Below are positions 45,222 to 53,730 of a stretch of 64,000 nt of DNA, piece by piece (the first letter of the stretch is position 1; every line of letters starts with the position of its first letter). The notes below the pieces were generated by a model that did not search any database, was not told where the DNA came from, and saw only the letters and a list, made by a program, of their open reading frames with translations. The position numbers and the translations under genes are program-made. Location of the stretch: NCBI RefSeq assembly GCF_024362485.1, contig NZ_CP101456.1, forward strand, positions 992,001 to 1,056,000. The letters run 5' to 3'. The stretch comes from Natronobeatus ordinarius (GTDB lineage Archaea; Halobacteriota; Halobacteria; Halobacteriales; Natrialbaceae).

Positions 45222-45785
45222 TCAGTAGAGGTGATACAGCAGCACGTAGACGACGACGCCGAGCGCGAACGAGACGAGCCACAGCGAGGCGGCGATTCGG
45301 CCGACAGCGGCGTGACGTGACTCGTAGAGGTCGGCGATCGGCCGCGAGAGTGCGAGCAACAGGACGTAGTAGAGCAGCGGAATACAGACCATCGCCAGCA
45401 GCATGTGGATCCCCAGCACCGGGAGGTAGACGTACAGGTAGATCGTCTCGGGTCCCGGGAACTCGGCCGCGCCACCGACGACCACGAGCCGATAGAGGTA
45501 GAGGACGAGGAACGTGACGAACAGCGCGAGCGAGGCGGTCATCGCGTACCGGTGGCGATCGACCTCCCCCCGACGGATCGCCCGCCAACCGACCGCGATC
45601 GTCCCGATCGCCACCAGGCTGATGGCCGCGTTGACGTGCGGGATGGCGTCGAGGAGCCACTGGGGCGGGGCGGGAACGACGTCCTGTGGGATCGCCCCGC
45701 CGGCCGCACCGAACACCAGCGCGAGCGAGACGACTGTCAACAGGCCGGTGAGCACCGGAACGCGTTCTCGAGCGACGTACTCCAT
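45222..45785 (-). CDS. DUF420-family membrane protein
   Basis: 187 residues with five membrane helices: VPVLTGLLTVVSLALVFGAA, LLDAIPHVNAAISLVAIGTIAVGW, HRYAMTASLALFVTFLVLYLYRL, IYLYVYLPVLGIHMLLAMVCIPLLYYVLLLAL and GRIAASLWLVSFALGVVVYVLLYHLY. The conserved His in PHVNA, RHRYAM and GIHM are typical of DUF420, a family sometimes linked to cytochrome oxidase assembly or haem membrane proteins. No oxidase genes are adjacent. The ATG at 45785 gives MEYVARERVPV. It is convergent with the disrupted DUF6498 gene. Confidence 0.85.
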   Translation of the reverse strand: MEYVARERVPVLTGLLTVVSLALVFGAAGGAIPQDVVPAPPQWLLDAIPHVNAAISLVAIGTIAVGWRAIRRGEVDRHRYAMTASLALFVTFLVLYLYRLVVVGGAAEFPGPETIYLYVYLPVLGIHMLLAMVCIPLLYYVLLLALSRPIADLYESRHAAVGRIAASLWLVSFALGVVVYVLLYHLY

Positions 45786-45895
45786 GTCGGAAGGATAGGA
45801 CCCGCCTGCCAAAGCGATTACTCTCCTGGTTTGCCGACGCCACCCTTGTACTGTTAACGCGGCCGTTTATGGGGGCCGCCGATCGTTGTCATGGC

Positions 45896-46265
45896 ATGGT
45901 TGACACACGCAGGCACATCAAGGAGGCAGATCGACCGTCCCTCGAGTTCCCGCCGGAGGTAACCGAGTCGGTCTCAGAGATCCTCGCCGACGTTCGTCGG
46001 AATGGCGACGAGGCGATTCGTGAGTTCACGCGGGAGTTCGACGGCGTCGAGCGCGAGTCGATCCGCGTCTCCCAGGAGGAGATCGCGGCGGCCCACAGCG
46101 TCCTCGAGGAAGAAGACCGCAAGGCGATCGACGAGACGATCGCGAACGTCCGGGCGTTTCACGAGGAACAGCTCGAGCACCTCGAGGGGATGGAGACTCA
46201 CCGCTCCGGGGTGAAGTTCGTGCGTGCGCCCAGCTGCGGGCCGAGCAGGGCGGAGAACGCGAACG
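45896..46265 (+). pseudogene. Truncated HisD-family dehydrogenase gene
   Basis: Only the N-terminal quarter of a histidinol-dehydrogenase-like protein remains: RPSLEFPPEVTESVSEILADVRRNGDEAIREFTREFDGVERESIRVSQEEIAAAHSVLEEEDRKAIDETIANVRAFHEEQLEHLEGMETHRSGVKF. After that the sequence no longer matches (VRAPSCGPSRAENAND) and a full-length enzyme would need about 300 more residues with NAD- and zinc-binding parts. The N-terminus looks more like the HisD paralogues acting on sulfo- or hydroxy-alcohols than true HisD. The deletion endpoint near 46215 is sharp. The neighbouring SDR gene may have been its partner. Confidence 0.7.
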
Positions 46266-46324
46266 ATCGGATCGCCTGCTACTGCCTGGCACATCCTTTT
46301 GACCGCCCCACCGTTGGATGAATT

Positions 46325-46624
46325 ATGGCCGAATTTGATCGGCATCTCTGGGCGATCGGTCACGTTCAACGCCGTCGCCTGCTACTCACCTTGCTCCGTG
46401 AGCCGCAAATACAGCTCGATGATCTGAACATGAGCGAAGAACAGAAGGAGATGCTCCTCGTCGAAGTGAAACACGCCCACCTTCCGAAGTTGGCGGACGG
46501 CGGGTTCATCGATTGGGTGCCGGGAAACGGGTGCGTGGAGCGAGGCCCCGAATTCGAGGCGGTCGAGCCGCTGCTTCGACTGCTGCACGACCATCGAGCT
46601 GACCTCCCCGATGGCTGGTTGTGA
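46325..46624 (+). CDS. Small winged-helix protein (DUF7344-like)
   Basis: 99 residues: MAEFDRHLWAIGHVQRRRLLLTLLREPQIQLDDLNMSEEQKEMLLVEVKHAHLPKLADGGFIDWVPGNGCVERGPEFEAVEPLLRLLHDHRADLPDGW. The pattern HVQRRRLLLTLL...VKHAHLPKLADGGFIDW is the haloarchaeal ArsR-like winged helix found in many short transcription regulators. A TATA-like ccttttgac lies 26-30 bases before the ATG. It sits at the end of a decayed gene in an accessory patch and is probably a regulator; its targets are unknown. Confidence 0.78.
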   Translation: MAEFDRHLWAIGHVQRRRLLLTLLREPQIQLDDLNMSEEQKEMLLVEVKHAHLPKLADGGFIDWVPGNGCVERGPEFEAVEPLLRLLHDHRADLPDGWL

Positions 46625-46630
46625 CTCGGA

Positions 46631-47401
46631 TCAGTACCAGACCGTCCCGCCGTCGACGTTGACGTCCTGGGCCGTGACGTGTCGAGCGTCCTCGCTCGCG
46701 AGAAACGCCGCCGCCTTCGCCACGTCCTCCGGTTCGACGAGCGAACCGAGCGCCGCGTCGTCGGTGAACACCCGCCGTTTGGCTTCCTCGTAATCGACCC
46801 TCAGCGCCTCGGCCTGGGCCTCGATCACCGCGTCGATCCGTGGGCCGCTGGTCGCCCCCGGACAGATCGCGTTCACCGTAATCTCGTCGTCGCCGAGCTC
46901 GAACGCCAGCGTCCGGGTGAGACCGATCACCGCCATCTTCGAGGCCGTGTAGGGAGTCCGGTTCTCGAGTGGCCGCTTGCCGCTGATCGAGGAGACGTTG
47001 ATCACGCTCGCGCGGTCGCTCTCTCTGAGGTGGGAGACAGCGTGTTTCGTGGTCAAAAACATCCCCGTCACGTTGACCCCCATCGTTCGATCCCACGCCT
47101 CGCGGTCGACATCCTCGATCGGCGCCGTCGGGCCGGCGATCCCCGCGTTGTTGACGAGGACGTCGAGGCCGCCGAACGTCTCGACGGTCCGCTCGATGGC
47201 CTCGCGGACCGAGTCCTCGTCGGTCACGTCCGTTCGAACGGAAAGTGTCCGCTCGGGTGCGCTGATCAGTTCCGCGGTCTCCTCGATCCCGTCGCCCCGG
47301 GCCGCGAGCGCGACGTTCGCCCCGCGGTTGGCGAACTCGAGGACGATCTCGCGGCCGATGCCCTGGCTGGCGCCGGTGACGAAGGCGGTCGTGCCGTCCA
47401 T
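46631..47401 (-). CDS. Short-chain dehydrogenase/reductase
   Basis: 256 residues, classical SDR. Cofactor site TGASQGIG (residues ~8-15), NNAGIAG, catalytic Ser in NVSSISG, and Tyr/Lys in YTASK. The residue after the second strand (AARGDGI) suits NAD(P). The protein ends DVNVDGGTVWY, common in sugar- or alcohol-oxidising SDRs. ATG at 47401; a GTG three codons earlier is possible. It points towards the winged-helix gene and lies near the truncated HisD-family gene, so both may derive from one catabolic cluster. Confidence 0.9.
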   Translation of the reverse strand: MDGTTAFVTGASQGIGREIVLEFANRGANVALAARGDGIEETAELISAPERTLSVRTDVTDEDSVREAIERTVETFGGLDVLVNNAGIAGPTAPIEDVDREAWDRTMGVNVTGMFLTTKHAVSHLRESDRASVINVSSISGKRPLENRTPYTASKMAVIGLTRTLAFELGDDEITVNAICPGATSGPRIDAVIEAQAEALRVDYEEAKRRVFTDDAALGSLVEPEDVAKAAAFLASEDARHVTAQDVNVDGGTVWY

Positions 47402-47487
47402 GCCACTCACTCTCGAGGGCGGTCACAAAAACGTACGCTCGATCGTCGATCAGTGACCACGGCGTCCGTGGGGTCGCGACCGGGGGA

Positions 47488-47622
47488 TCAGACGGGATCC
47501 CGGTCCAGCCGTCTCACGCCGACGACGTGACCGGTCTGATACTCGTGCGCCCGCCGGTGGCTTCGGTACCTGGTCGAGAAGGTGCAGTCCGGTTCCGTAC
47601 AGATGTAGTACGTATCGGCCAT
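47488..47622 (-). CDS. 44-residue zinc-finger-like protein
   Basis: MADTYYICTEPDCTFSTRYR then SHRRAHEYQTGHVVGVRRLDRDPV. Two Cys four residues apart and two or three His (HRRAHEYQTGH) resemble a minimal C2H2-type finger. Proteins of this size with C...C...H...H are frequent in haloarchaea, but the target is unknown. The frame is short, so the call rests on the Cys/His pattern. Confidence 0.55.
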   Translation of the reverse strand: MADTYYICTEPDCTFSTRYRSHRRAHEYQTGHVVGVRRLDRDPV

Positions 47623-47739
47623 CCTCGTCACCCCGTCGTGTACTATGGTGTCGATGGACACAACTCTTTCCCGAGCGTTCAGACGACCGACGCAGTCCGG
47701 TAGCTGGAACGTCCAAATCGACGAACTCCTGCCACGGAC

Positions 47740-47860
47740 AGCGCCGTGGCTGTTCGGTGTAGTTCTTCGAAGGATTATGCGTGGGTGATGTCCACGAAGG
47801 GAGATCACCTGCATCTTAGACGGATTATCCGTCGTGCGATGCGTGGGACCGGATTTGAAC
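47740..47860. repeat. Direct repeat copy 1 (121 bases) with tRNA-Leu 3' end fragment
   Basis: Identical to 47938-48058 over 121 bases. The last 21 bases equal the 3' end of tRNA-Leu as seen on the plus strand. It also contains the short palindrome gacggat-t-atccgtc and, at its left edge, a ccacgg...ccgtgg inverted repeat. It looks like one attachment-site copy left by integration at the tRNA gene. Confidence 0.7.
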
Positions 47861-47917
47861 TTCCGTCGTTCCGCTCCGCTCCACGACGACGTTCGCAGTC
47901 GGCGTCGCCGACTGCTC

Positions 47918-47943
47918 ACCGGCGGACCCCCACGGATAGCGCC
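47918..47943 (-). repeat. Internal tRNA-Leu-like fragment
   Basis: On the minus strand these 26 bases match the variable-arm and T-stem part of the tRNA-Leu gene (compare 48055-48082), with a few substitutions and one indel. It is a diverged partial tRNA copy between the two direct repeats. Confidence 0.5.
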
Positions 47944-48037
47944 GTGGCTGTTCGGTGTAGTTCTTCGAAGGATTATGCGTGGGTGATGTCCACGAAGGGA
48001 GATCACCTGCATCTTAGACGGATTATCCGTCGTGCGA

Positions 48038-48058
<21 letters not shown>
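47938..48058. repeat. Direct repeat copy 2 (121 bases), overlapping the tRNA-Leu 3' end
   Basis: Second copy of the 121-base repeat, 198 bases from the first. Its right end lies inside the intact tRNA-Leu gene, so the repeat equals the tRNA 3' end plus about 100 downstream bases. The palindrome gacggat-t-atccgtc is at 48017-48031, just past the tRNA end. Confidence 0.7.
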
Positions 48059-48122
<64 letters not shown>

Positions 48123-48158
48123 TCGCGTGTCTTTCTCCGCACTCACTCGTATCCAGTG

Positions 48159-48170
48159 TGATTATAAAAG
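48159..48170. promoter_or_regulatory. Strong TATA box between tRNA-Leu and aMBF1
   Basis: gattataaaag reads as a TATA box on both strands. On the minus strand (cttttataatc) it is about 40 bases before the tRNA, right for a tRNA promoter with a short leader. On the plus strand it would give aMBF1 a leader of about 65 bases. Confidence 0.55.
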
Positions 48171-48258
48171 CCCTTTCCTTTGTCCCCGAGGCTGTTCCGT
48201 GGTCCCATTCCTGCCGGACGAGCGGTGTATTCAAATGTTGCAAGTGCGAAACACCCCC

Positions 48259-48774
48259 ATGGCAAAGTACTCGACGGGCACGTCGTCGGGTGGCGGCGGG
48301 ACGGCCTGTGAGCTCTGTGGCGCCGAGAGCGACTCGCTGCGAACGGCGACGATCGCTGGCGCCACGCTCGAGGTCTGTCCCGACTGTGCACCCCACGGGG
48401 ACGAAACGCGGTCGAAGCGTCGCGGCTCGAGCGGTTCGAGCGGCGGCAGAGACGACGAACCGAACCGGAAGCAACGCGCCGCCCAGAACGTCGCGAAAGC
48501 GAACCCGATCTGGGACGGCGACTCCGAACACTGGGAGCGAGAGGGGACGAACTACGACGACGACCCGCTCCCGTACCTCGTCTCGGGCTACGGCGAGCTG
48601 CTCGAGGAGACGCGCCAGACGGCGGGCCTGACGCGCGAGGAACTGGCCGAGGAACTCGGCGCGCGCGAGGCCGACCTGCTGGCGATCGAGCAGGGTCGGG
48701 CGACCCAGGCGGGCGTCGGCGGTGGACTGATCGACGCCCTAGAGGAGCGACTCGACGTCGACCTCGCCGAGTGA
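48259..48774 (+). CDS. Multiprotein bridging factor aMBF1
   Basis: 171 residues. An N-terminal zinc ribbon (CELCGAESDSLRTATIAGATLEVCPDCAPHG) is followed by a basic Ser-rich linker and a C-terminal Cro/C1-type helix-turn-helix (LLEETRQTAGLTREELAEELGAREADLLAIEQGRATQAGVGGGLIDALEERLDVDL). This is the archaeal MBF1 architecture; MBF1 binds the small ribosomal subunit or transcription machinery. The ATG at 48259 (MAKYSTGTSSGG) is right; the much longer upstream frame crosses the tRNA gene and repeats. Confidence 0.9.
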   Translation: MAKYSTGTSSGGGGTACELCGAESDSLRTATIAGATLEVCPDCAPHGDETRSKRRGSSGSSGGRDDEPNRKQRAAQNVAKANPIWDGDSEHWEREGTNYDDDPLPYLVSGYGELLEETRQTAGLTREELAEELGAREADLLAIEQGRATQAGVGGGLIDALEERLDVDLAE

Positions 48775-48814
48775 GGCGGGCACACTTTTACCGGAGGGCC
48801 ACGGAGTGAGACCG

Positions 48815-50035
48815 ATGAGTGGGCAACGGGCGGCAGCCGAGCCGTACACCACGCGGTTCGAGAGCGAGGTGCAGTCAGTCGACGGGCGGAAGGTCTGGCT
48901 CGAGGAGAGCTACTTTTACGCCGAGAGCGGGGGCCAGCCGGCCGATCGGGGCACGATCGGCGACGTTCCCGTCGAGGACGTCAGGCTCGTCGACGGTGAG
49001 CCGATGCACGTCCTCGCCGAGGAGCCGTCGTTCCGGCCGGGACAGCGCGTCATCGGATCGCTCGATCGGTCGTTCCGGCTGTACTGTATGCGAGCACACA
49101 CGGCGAGCCACCTGCTCTACGGTGCAGGTCGCAGGCTCCTCGAGGAGCTCGGCTACGGCGGGTTCGACATCGGCGAAGAGAAAGTCCGCGTCGACTTAGA
49201 GACGAGCACGCCGATCGACGACGAGGTCCTGGTCGAACTCGACCGGCTGGTCAACCGGGCGGTCTGGGAGTCCCGGCCGGTCTCCTGGGAAGCGATCCCG
49301 GTCGCAGAGGCACGCGAGCGCGAGGAGATCGCGTTCAACGAGGCAACCGAGGAGGGGGCGTTCACGAAGGGACAGGTTCGAATCGTTACGGTCGGAGAGT
49401 CCGGCGACAACGACGCCACCAATGCTACCGATCCGTGGGACGTCGCCGCCTGCGGCGGCACCCACGTCCGGAACACCCGCGAAGTCGGCCCCGTGACCGT
49501 CCTGGAACGGTCGAATCCCGGCGAAGGAATGACGCGCGTCGAGTTCGCGGTCGGCCCGCGAGCCATCGAGCGCCGGACGGCCGAGAAGCGCGCGACGCTG
49601 GCCGCCAAAGAGGCCCTCGGCGCCAGCATCGACGCCGTGCCAGAGGAACTCGAGCGAGTCGTCACAACACGCGAGGAACTCGAGGAAGAGGTCAGGACGC
49701 TGAACGGGCAACTGATCGAGAGCCAGCTCGAGGCCGTCGAGCCGACCGAGCGCGACGGCGAGCGCTGGCTCGTGACGACGGTCGAAGGAGCGTCGGCGAA
49801 CGAGCTGAGCGAGATCGCCCAGGAGCGCGCTGGCGACCGTGCCGACGTCGTCGCCGTCGTCGGGCGAGACTCCCCGCCGTTCGTCGTCGTCGGCTCGGCC
49901 GGGGACCGATCGGCCGCGGCGGTCGTCGACGACCTCACCGACGCGTTCGGCGGCGGGGGCGGCGGCTCCGACCGGGTCGCCCAGGCCGGTGGCTTCGACG
50001 CCGAGCCCGAGGAGCTCGTCGACGCACTCGAGTAG
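48815..50035 (+). CDS. alaX: Alanyl-tRNA editing protein (AlaX-L type)
   Basis: 406 residues. Free-standing homologue of the editing domain of AlaRS that hydrolyses Ser- or Gly-tRNA-Ala. Zinc ligands are in HTASHLLYGAG and CGGTHVRNT; the glycine-rich start YAESGGQPADRGTIGDVPV is also typical. The C-terminal part has a coiled coil (LERVVTTREELEEEVRTLNGQLIESQLEAV) and a DHHA1-like end (FGGGGGGSDRVAQAGGF), making it the long AlaX form. ATG at 48815 after an 18-residue-class leader region; an ATG three codons before is possible. Confidence 0.9.
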   Translation: MSGQRAAAEPYTTRFESEVQSVDGRKVWLEESYFYAESGGQPADRGTIGDVPVEDVRLVDGEPMHVLAEEPSFRPGQRVIGSLDRSFRLYCMRAHTASHLLYGAGRRLLEELGYGGFDIGEEKVRVDLETSTPIDDEVLVELDRLVNRAVWESRPVSWEAIPVAEAREREEIAFNEATEEGAFTKGQVRIVTVGESGDNDATNATDPWDVAACGGTHVRNTREVGPVTVLERSNPGEGMTRVEFAVGPRAIERRTAEKRATLAAKEALGASIDAVPEELERVVTTREELEEEVRTLNGQLIESQLEAVEPTERDGERWLVTTVEGASANELSEIAQERAGDRADVVAVVGRDSPPFVVVGSAGDRSAAAVVDDLTDAFGGGGGGSDRVAQAGGFDAEPEELVDALE

Positions 50036-50094
50036 CCACCCGACGGGGTCACACCACCGCACCGTTTTACGGCCGTCGGCGTCGACGGGCGGGT

Positions 50095-51333
50095 ATGGGA
50101 ATCGATTACTCGACGCTCCGTGATCCAAATCTCGAGTACACGATGCGGGAGCTCTCCGCGGAGACGATGAACGTCACGCGCGAGCGCGGCGGCGGCCGCG
50201 ACGTCGAGATCACGGACGTCCAGACGACGATGGTCGATGGCAACTTCCCCTGGACGCTCGTGCGCGTCTACACCGACGCCGGGATCGTCGGCACCGGCGA
50301 GGCCTACTGGGGCGCGGGCGCACCCGAGCTGATCGAGCGAATGAAGCCGTTCGTCGTCGGCGAGAATCCCCTCGATATCGACCGGCTCACCGAGCACCTC
50401 GTCCAGAAGATGTCCGGCGAGGGCTCGATCGGCGGCGTCACCGTCACCGCCATCTCGGGGATCGAGGTGGCGCTGCACGATCTGGCCGGAAAGATCCTCG
50501 AGGTGCCGGCCTACCAGCTCCTCGGCGGGAAGTACCGCGACGAGGTGCGCGTCTACTGCGACTGTCACACCGCAGAGGAGGCGGACCCGATCGCCTGCGC
50601 CGACGAGGCCGAGCGCGTCGTCGAGGAACTCGGATTCGACGCCCTGAAGTTCGACCTCGACGTCCCCTCGGGCCACGAGCGGGATCGGGCGAACCGCCAC
50701 CTGCGAAACGTCGAGATCGAACACAAAGCGAGCATCGTCGAGGCCGTTACCGAACGCGTCGGCTCCCGCGCGGACGTCGCCTTCGACTGCCACTGGAGCT
50801 TTTCGGCCGACAGCGCGAAACGACTTGCAAAGCGCCTCGAGGAGTACGACGTCTGGTGGCTCGAAGATCCCGTCCCCCCGGAGAACCACGACGTCCAGCG
50901 CGAGGTCACCCAGTCGACGACGACGCCGATCACGGTCGGGGAGAACGTGTATCGGAAACACGGTCAGCGGCGGTTGCTCGAGGGGCAGGCCGTGGACATC
51001 ATCGCGCCGGACATGCCAAAAGTCGGCGGCATGCGCGAGACGCGGAAGATCGCCGACCTCGCGGACCTCTACTACGTCCCCGTGGCGATGCACAACGTCT
51101 CCTCGCCGGTGGCGACGGTCGCGAGCGCCCACGTCGGTGCAGCGATCCCGAACGCGCTCGCGGTCGAGTACCACTCCTACCAGCTCGACTGGTGGGAAGC
51201 CCTCGTCGAGGAGGACGTGATCGAAGACGGTTACATCGAGATTCCCGAGGAGCCGGGACTCGGCGTGACCCTCGACCTGGACGTCGTCGCGGAGCACGCG
51301 ATCGAGGGCGAGGACGTCTTCGACGAGGAGTGA
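50095..51333 (+). CDS. gnaD: Mandelate racemase/enolase-superfamily sugar-acid dehydratase
   Basis: 412 residues. The enolase-superfamily barrel shows KFDLDVPSGH, metal ligands in AFDCHWSF, WLEDPVPPENHD and VGENVY, and the base in APDMPKVGGM...MHNVSSPVATVASAHVGAAI. This is very close to haloarchaeal gluconate dehydratases of the semi-phosphorylated Entner-Doudoroff pathway, and related xylonate dehydratases are alike, so the exact sugar acid is not certain. ATG at 50095 (MGIDYSTLRDPNLEYTMRELSAETM). No sugar transporter or kinase is adjacent. Confidence 0.8.
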   Translation: MGIDYSTLRDPNLEYTMRELSAETMNVTRERGGGRDVEITDVQTTMVDGNFPWTLVRVYTDAGIVGTGEAYWGAGAPELIERMKPFVVGENPLDIDRLTEHLVQKMSGEGSIGGVTVTAISGIEVALHDLAGKILEVPAYQLLGGKYRDEVRVYCDCHTAEEADPIACADEAERVVEELGFDALKFDLDVPSGHERDRANRHLRNVEIEHKASIVEAVTERVGSRADVAFDCHWSFSADSAKRLAKRLEEYDVWWLEDPVPPENHDVQREVTQSTTTPITVGENVYRKHGQRRLLEGQAVDIIAPDMPKVGGMRETRKIADLADLYYVPVAMHNVSSPVATVASAHVGAAIPNALAVEYHSYQLDWWEALVEEDVIEDGYIEIPEEPGLGVTLDLDVVAEHAIEGEDVFDEE

Positions 51334-51446
51334 CACGGGTCGGACCGAACGGCGAAACCGTGCCCGGGAATCCGCCGTGTCGGCGAGTTCGCGGGCCGAC
51401 CCGCCCGAACGCCAGTATTTTGTCGCCGGCAGTCGACCCCCCGCGT

Positions 51447-52058
51447 ATGGCAGTTCACCACGTCACCGAGGACGCAGAGACGTTCACGTGTAACGTCTTT
51501 CTCGTGCTCGGCGAGCGGACGACGCTCGTCGATGCGGGCGCGATGGACGGCATCGTCGAGGCGATTCGCGAGCACACCGACGAGCTCGACGCCGTCGTTC
51601 TCACCCACCAGCACGGCGACCACGTCGAACAGCTCGAGGCCGTCTGCGAAGCGTTCGACCCCGAGGTGTACGCCTACGCCGACCATCCCGACCGAACTTA
51701 CGAGCTCGCCGACGGCGACGTCGTGCCGATCGGCGACGAGGAGTTCGAGGTCGTCTTCACGCCGGGTCACGCCGACGACCACGTCTCGTTCGTCTCCGAG
51801 ACGACGCTCTTTTCGGGCGACGTGGTCGTCCACGACGACGGCGCGTTCGACTACGGCAGCTTCGGCCGCACCGACATGCCCGGCCAGTCACGCGAGGAAC
51901 TCATCGAGAGCATCGACCGACTGCTCGAGCGGCTGCCCGACTCGGTCGAGCAGCTGTACGCCGGCCACGGCGGTGTCTTCCACGGCGACGTCCGCGACGT
52001 CGTCGAGACAGCGCTCGAACGGGCCGAAAAACGCGAACCGAAGTATCCCGACGGATAG
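51447..52058 (+). CDS. Metallo-beta-lactamase-fold hydrolase
   Basis: 203 residues. The zinc motif THQHGDHVEQL (HxHxDH) is followed by GHADDHVSFV, FSGDVVVHDDG and the final GHGG. The size and compact form match small glyoxalase II-like or general MBL hydrolases of haloarchaea. ATG at 51447 (MAVHHVTEDAETFTCNVFLVLGERTTLVDAG). Substrate unknown. Confidence 0.9.
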   Translation: MAVHHVTEDAETFTCNVFLVLGERTTLVDAGAMDGIVEAIREHTDELDAVVLTHQHGDHVEQLEAVCEAFDPEVYAYADHPDRTYELADGDVVPIGDEEFEVVFTPGHADDHVSFVSETTLFSGDVVVHDDGAFDYGSFGRTDMPGQSREELIESIDRLLERLPDSVEQLYAGHGGVFHGDVRDVVETALERAEKREPKYPDG

Positions 52059-52178
52059 CTGGCCTCCGAGCGCGTTCCGTCACACCGCGTGCGTCGGCGT
52101 CGCTCGAGCGGTCGGTGAGTCGATGTCGACGGTCGCCGTCGACAAGGAAACGGACGGCAGCACCGATCGAGTGGCCGA

Positions 52179-52328
52179 TCAGGTGCTGCGCGCTTCTTTC
52201 GCCTTGGGGCGGAGTTTGTCGTAGCCGCACTTCCGGCAGCGTTCGGCTCGCTGGTGGTTGCGGGCGTTACAGCGCATACAGATCAGTTTGTCGAGAGTCC
52301 GTCGCTCGGCGGCGTCGAAACTGGCCAT
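52179..52328 (-). CDS. rpl40e: Large-subunit ribosomal protein L40e
   Basis: 49 residues: [49 protein letters not shown]. Four Cys in CxxC...CxxC form the zinc site of eL40. It is highly basic. The ATG at 52326-52328 is the only good start. In eukaryotes this protein is made as a ubiquitin fusion; in archaea it stands alone. Confidence 0.93.
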   Translation of the reverse strand: MASFDAAERRTLDKLICMRCNARNHQRAERCRKCGYDKLRPKAKEARST

Positions 52329-52412
52329 GCGGGTGGATTGGCCGGTCGTGCATTTAATGGCACTGATCTCGTTCGAGCGGAGTCGATCCGTCGACGACCA
52401 CTCACACGACGG

Positions 52413-52928
52413 TCAGTCGGTGTCGGCCGACTCGTCGGCGAGGTAGTCGTCCTGGACGGCGACGACCTCACTCGAGTCCGTGCAGTCGGCGTATCGGCGA
52501 AGCGGCTCCTCGTTGAGCGTCAGGAACGTCTCACCCCAGCGAAACGGCTCGAGCAGGTGGGCCGCCTGCTCGCGGTCGCCGAAGATAGCGAGGGCGGCGG
52601 CGAGCGCTTCGGCGGTAGTGAGCCGGAACGGCCGGCCGTAGTTGACGGGGTTCGCGGCGACGAGGAAGGGGAGCGCGCGATGGACACCGCGCATGGTAAA
52701 GGCCGCCTCCTCGGCCGACTCCCAGGAGCAGTCGAGTGCGACGATCGTGTCGAGCGCCTCCTCGGCGTCGGCGGGCGACAGCGCCCGCTCGGCGTGCGGG
52801 TTGAGCACGACGCCGTAGGGCACCGCGCGCATCGACCGGTGGAGGATCGCCCGATCGAATCGCTCGAGGCGACGTGCAGTACACTTCTTCGGGTCGTCGT
52901 CGCCCTCGTAGTAGACGTGACACTCCAC
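52413..52928 (-). CDS. Tsr3-type rRNA aminocarboxypropyltransferase (DUF367)
   Basis: 171 residues. Features: [24 protein letters not shown] at the N-terminus, [61 protein letters not shown] and [19 protein letters not shown]. Tsr3 transfers the aminocarboxypropyl group from SAM to a hypermodified nucleotide of small-subunit rRNA. The start is a GTG at 52928. It lies beside ribosomal L40e, divergently from nothing else, which fits a role in ribosome making. Confidence 0.9.
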   Translation of the reverse strand: MECHVYYEGDDDPKKCTARRLERFDRAILHRSMRAVPYGVVLNPHAERALSPADAEEALDTIVALDCSWESAEEAAFTMRGVHRALPFLVAANPVNYGRPFRLTTAEALAAALAIFGDREQAAHLLEPFRWGETFLTLNEEPLRRYADCTDSSEVVAVQDDYLADESADTD

Positions 52929-52995
52929 GTGTGGACTGTCGGGTGCGGTGGTATAAAGCGCCGCGGTCGGCGTGGAACCGTTCTCGGAGCGGTAC

Positions 52996-53691
52996 TCAGT
53001 CGTCGTCGTCGCTCTTTTTCGCGACCCGATCGTCGACGACGTCGATCGGAACCCCGGCGTCCATTCCCCGGCTCCCTTCGGCGTCGCCGAAGCCAGCGCT
53101 CAGTACGCGGGTCAGCGCGTCCTCGACGTCCTCGTCGAGTTCGGTGATGCGGTCGGGTTCGACCTCGATGACGAACCCCGTCGTGATGTTCGGCGAGGTC
53201 GGCATGAACAGTACCTCACGGCCGTCGCTGGTCTTCTTGCCCGTCTTGAACGCCGTCATCCGAAGCCCGTTCCAGGTCTCGAGTTTGACGGGCGACTGCA
53301 GGGACTCCTGTTCGCCGAAGGCGGTCTCGGCGGCCATCTTCGAGGCGTTGTAGACGACGCGCAGCCCCGGAACGCTGTTGGCGACGTCGTCGACCATCCG
53401 TTCGACGAGGCCGCCAACCGTCGTGCGCATGAGATAGCCCATCGAGAGTGTGAGGATCGCGAAGACGGTCAGCGCAACGATGACGCGAAGAAACTGTGCG
53501 ATCTGTTCGCGGCTCTGTTCGGCCTGGTCCGAATCACCCGGGATAAGCGGTATGAGCGCGTCCGCATCGAGGATGAGCCCGGGCGTAATGCCGGCGATGA
53601 GCCCGTAAAGCCAGTAGATGATGTAGAGGGTGACGAGGATCGGGCCGAGGACGACGAGCCCGCTCGCGAAGTCCCGCTTCCACGAGGTCAT
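52996..53691 (-). CDS. DUF502-family membrane protein
   Basis: 231 residues with two membrane helices near the N-terminus ([28 protein letters not shown] and [22 protein letters not shown]). The soluble part has the family hallmark [31 protein letters not shown] and [42 protein letters not shown]. Function unknown; related plant proteins act in vesicle or membrane processes. ATG at 53691. Confidence 0.88.
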   Translation of the reverse strand: MTSWKRDFASGLVVLGPILVTLYIIYWLYGLIAGITPGLILDADALIPLIPGDSDQAEQSREQIAQFLRVIVALTVFAILTLSMGYLMRTTVGGLVERMVDDVANSVPGLRVVYNASKMAAETAFGEQESLQSPVKLETWNGLRMTAFKTGKKTSDGREVLFMPTSPNITTGFVIEVEPDRITELDEDVEDALTRVLSAGFGDAEGSRGMDAGVPIDVVDDRVAKKSDDDD

Positions 53692-53730
53692 GTACCCAAA
53701 CTCACACCATAGGATTATGAGCCCTTCCTT

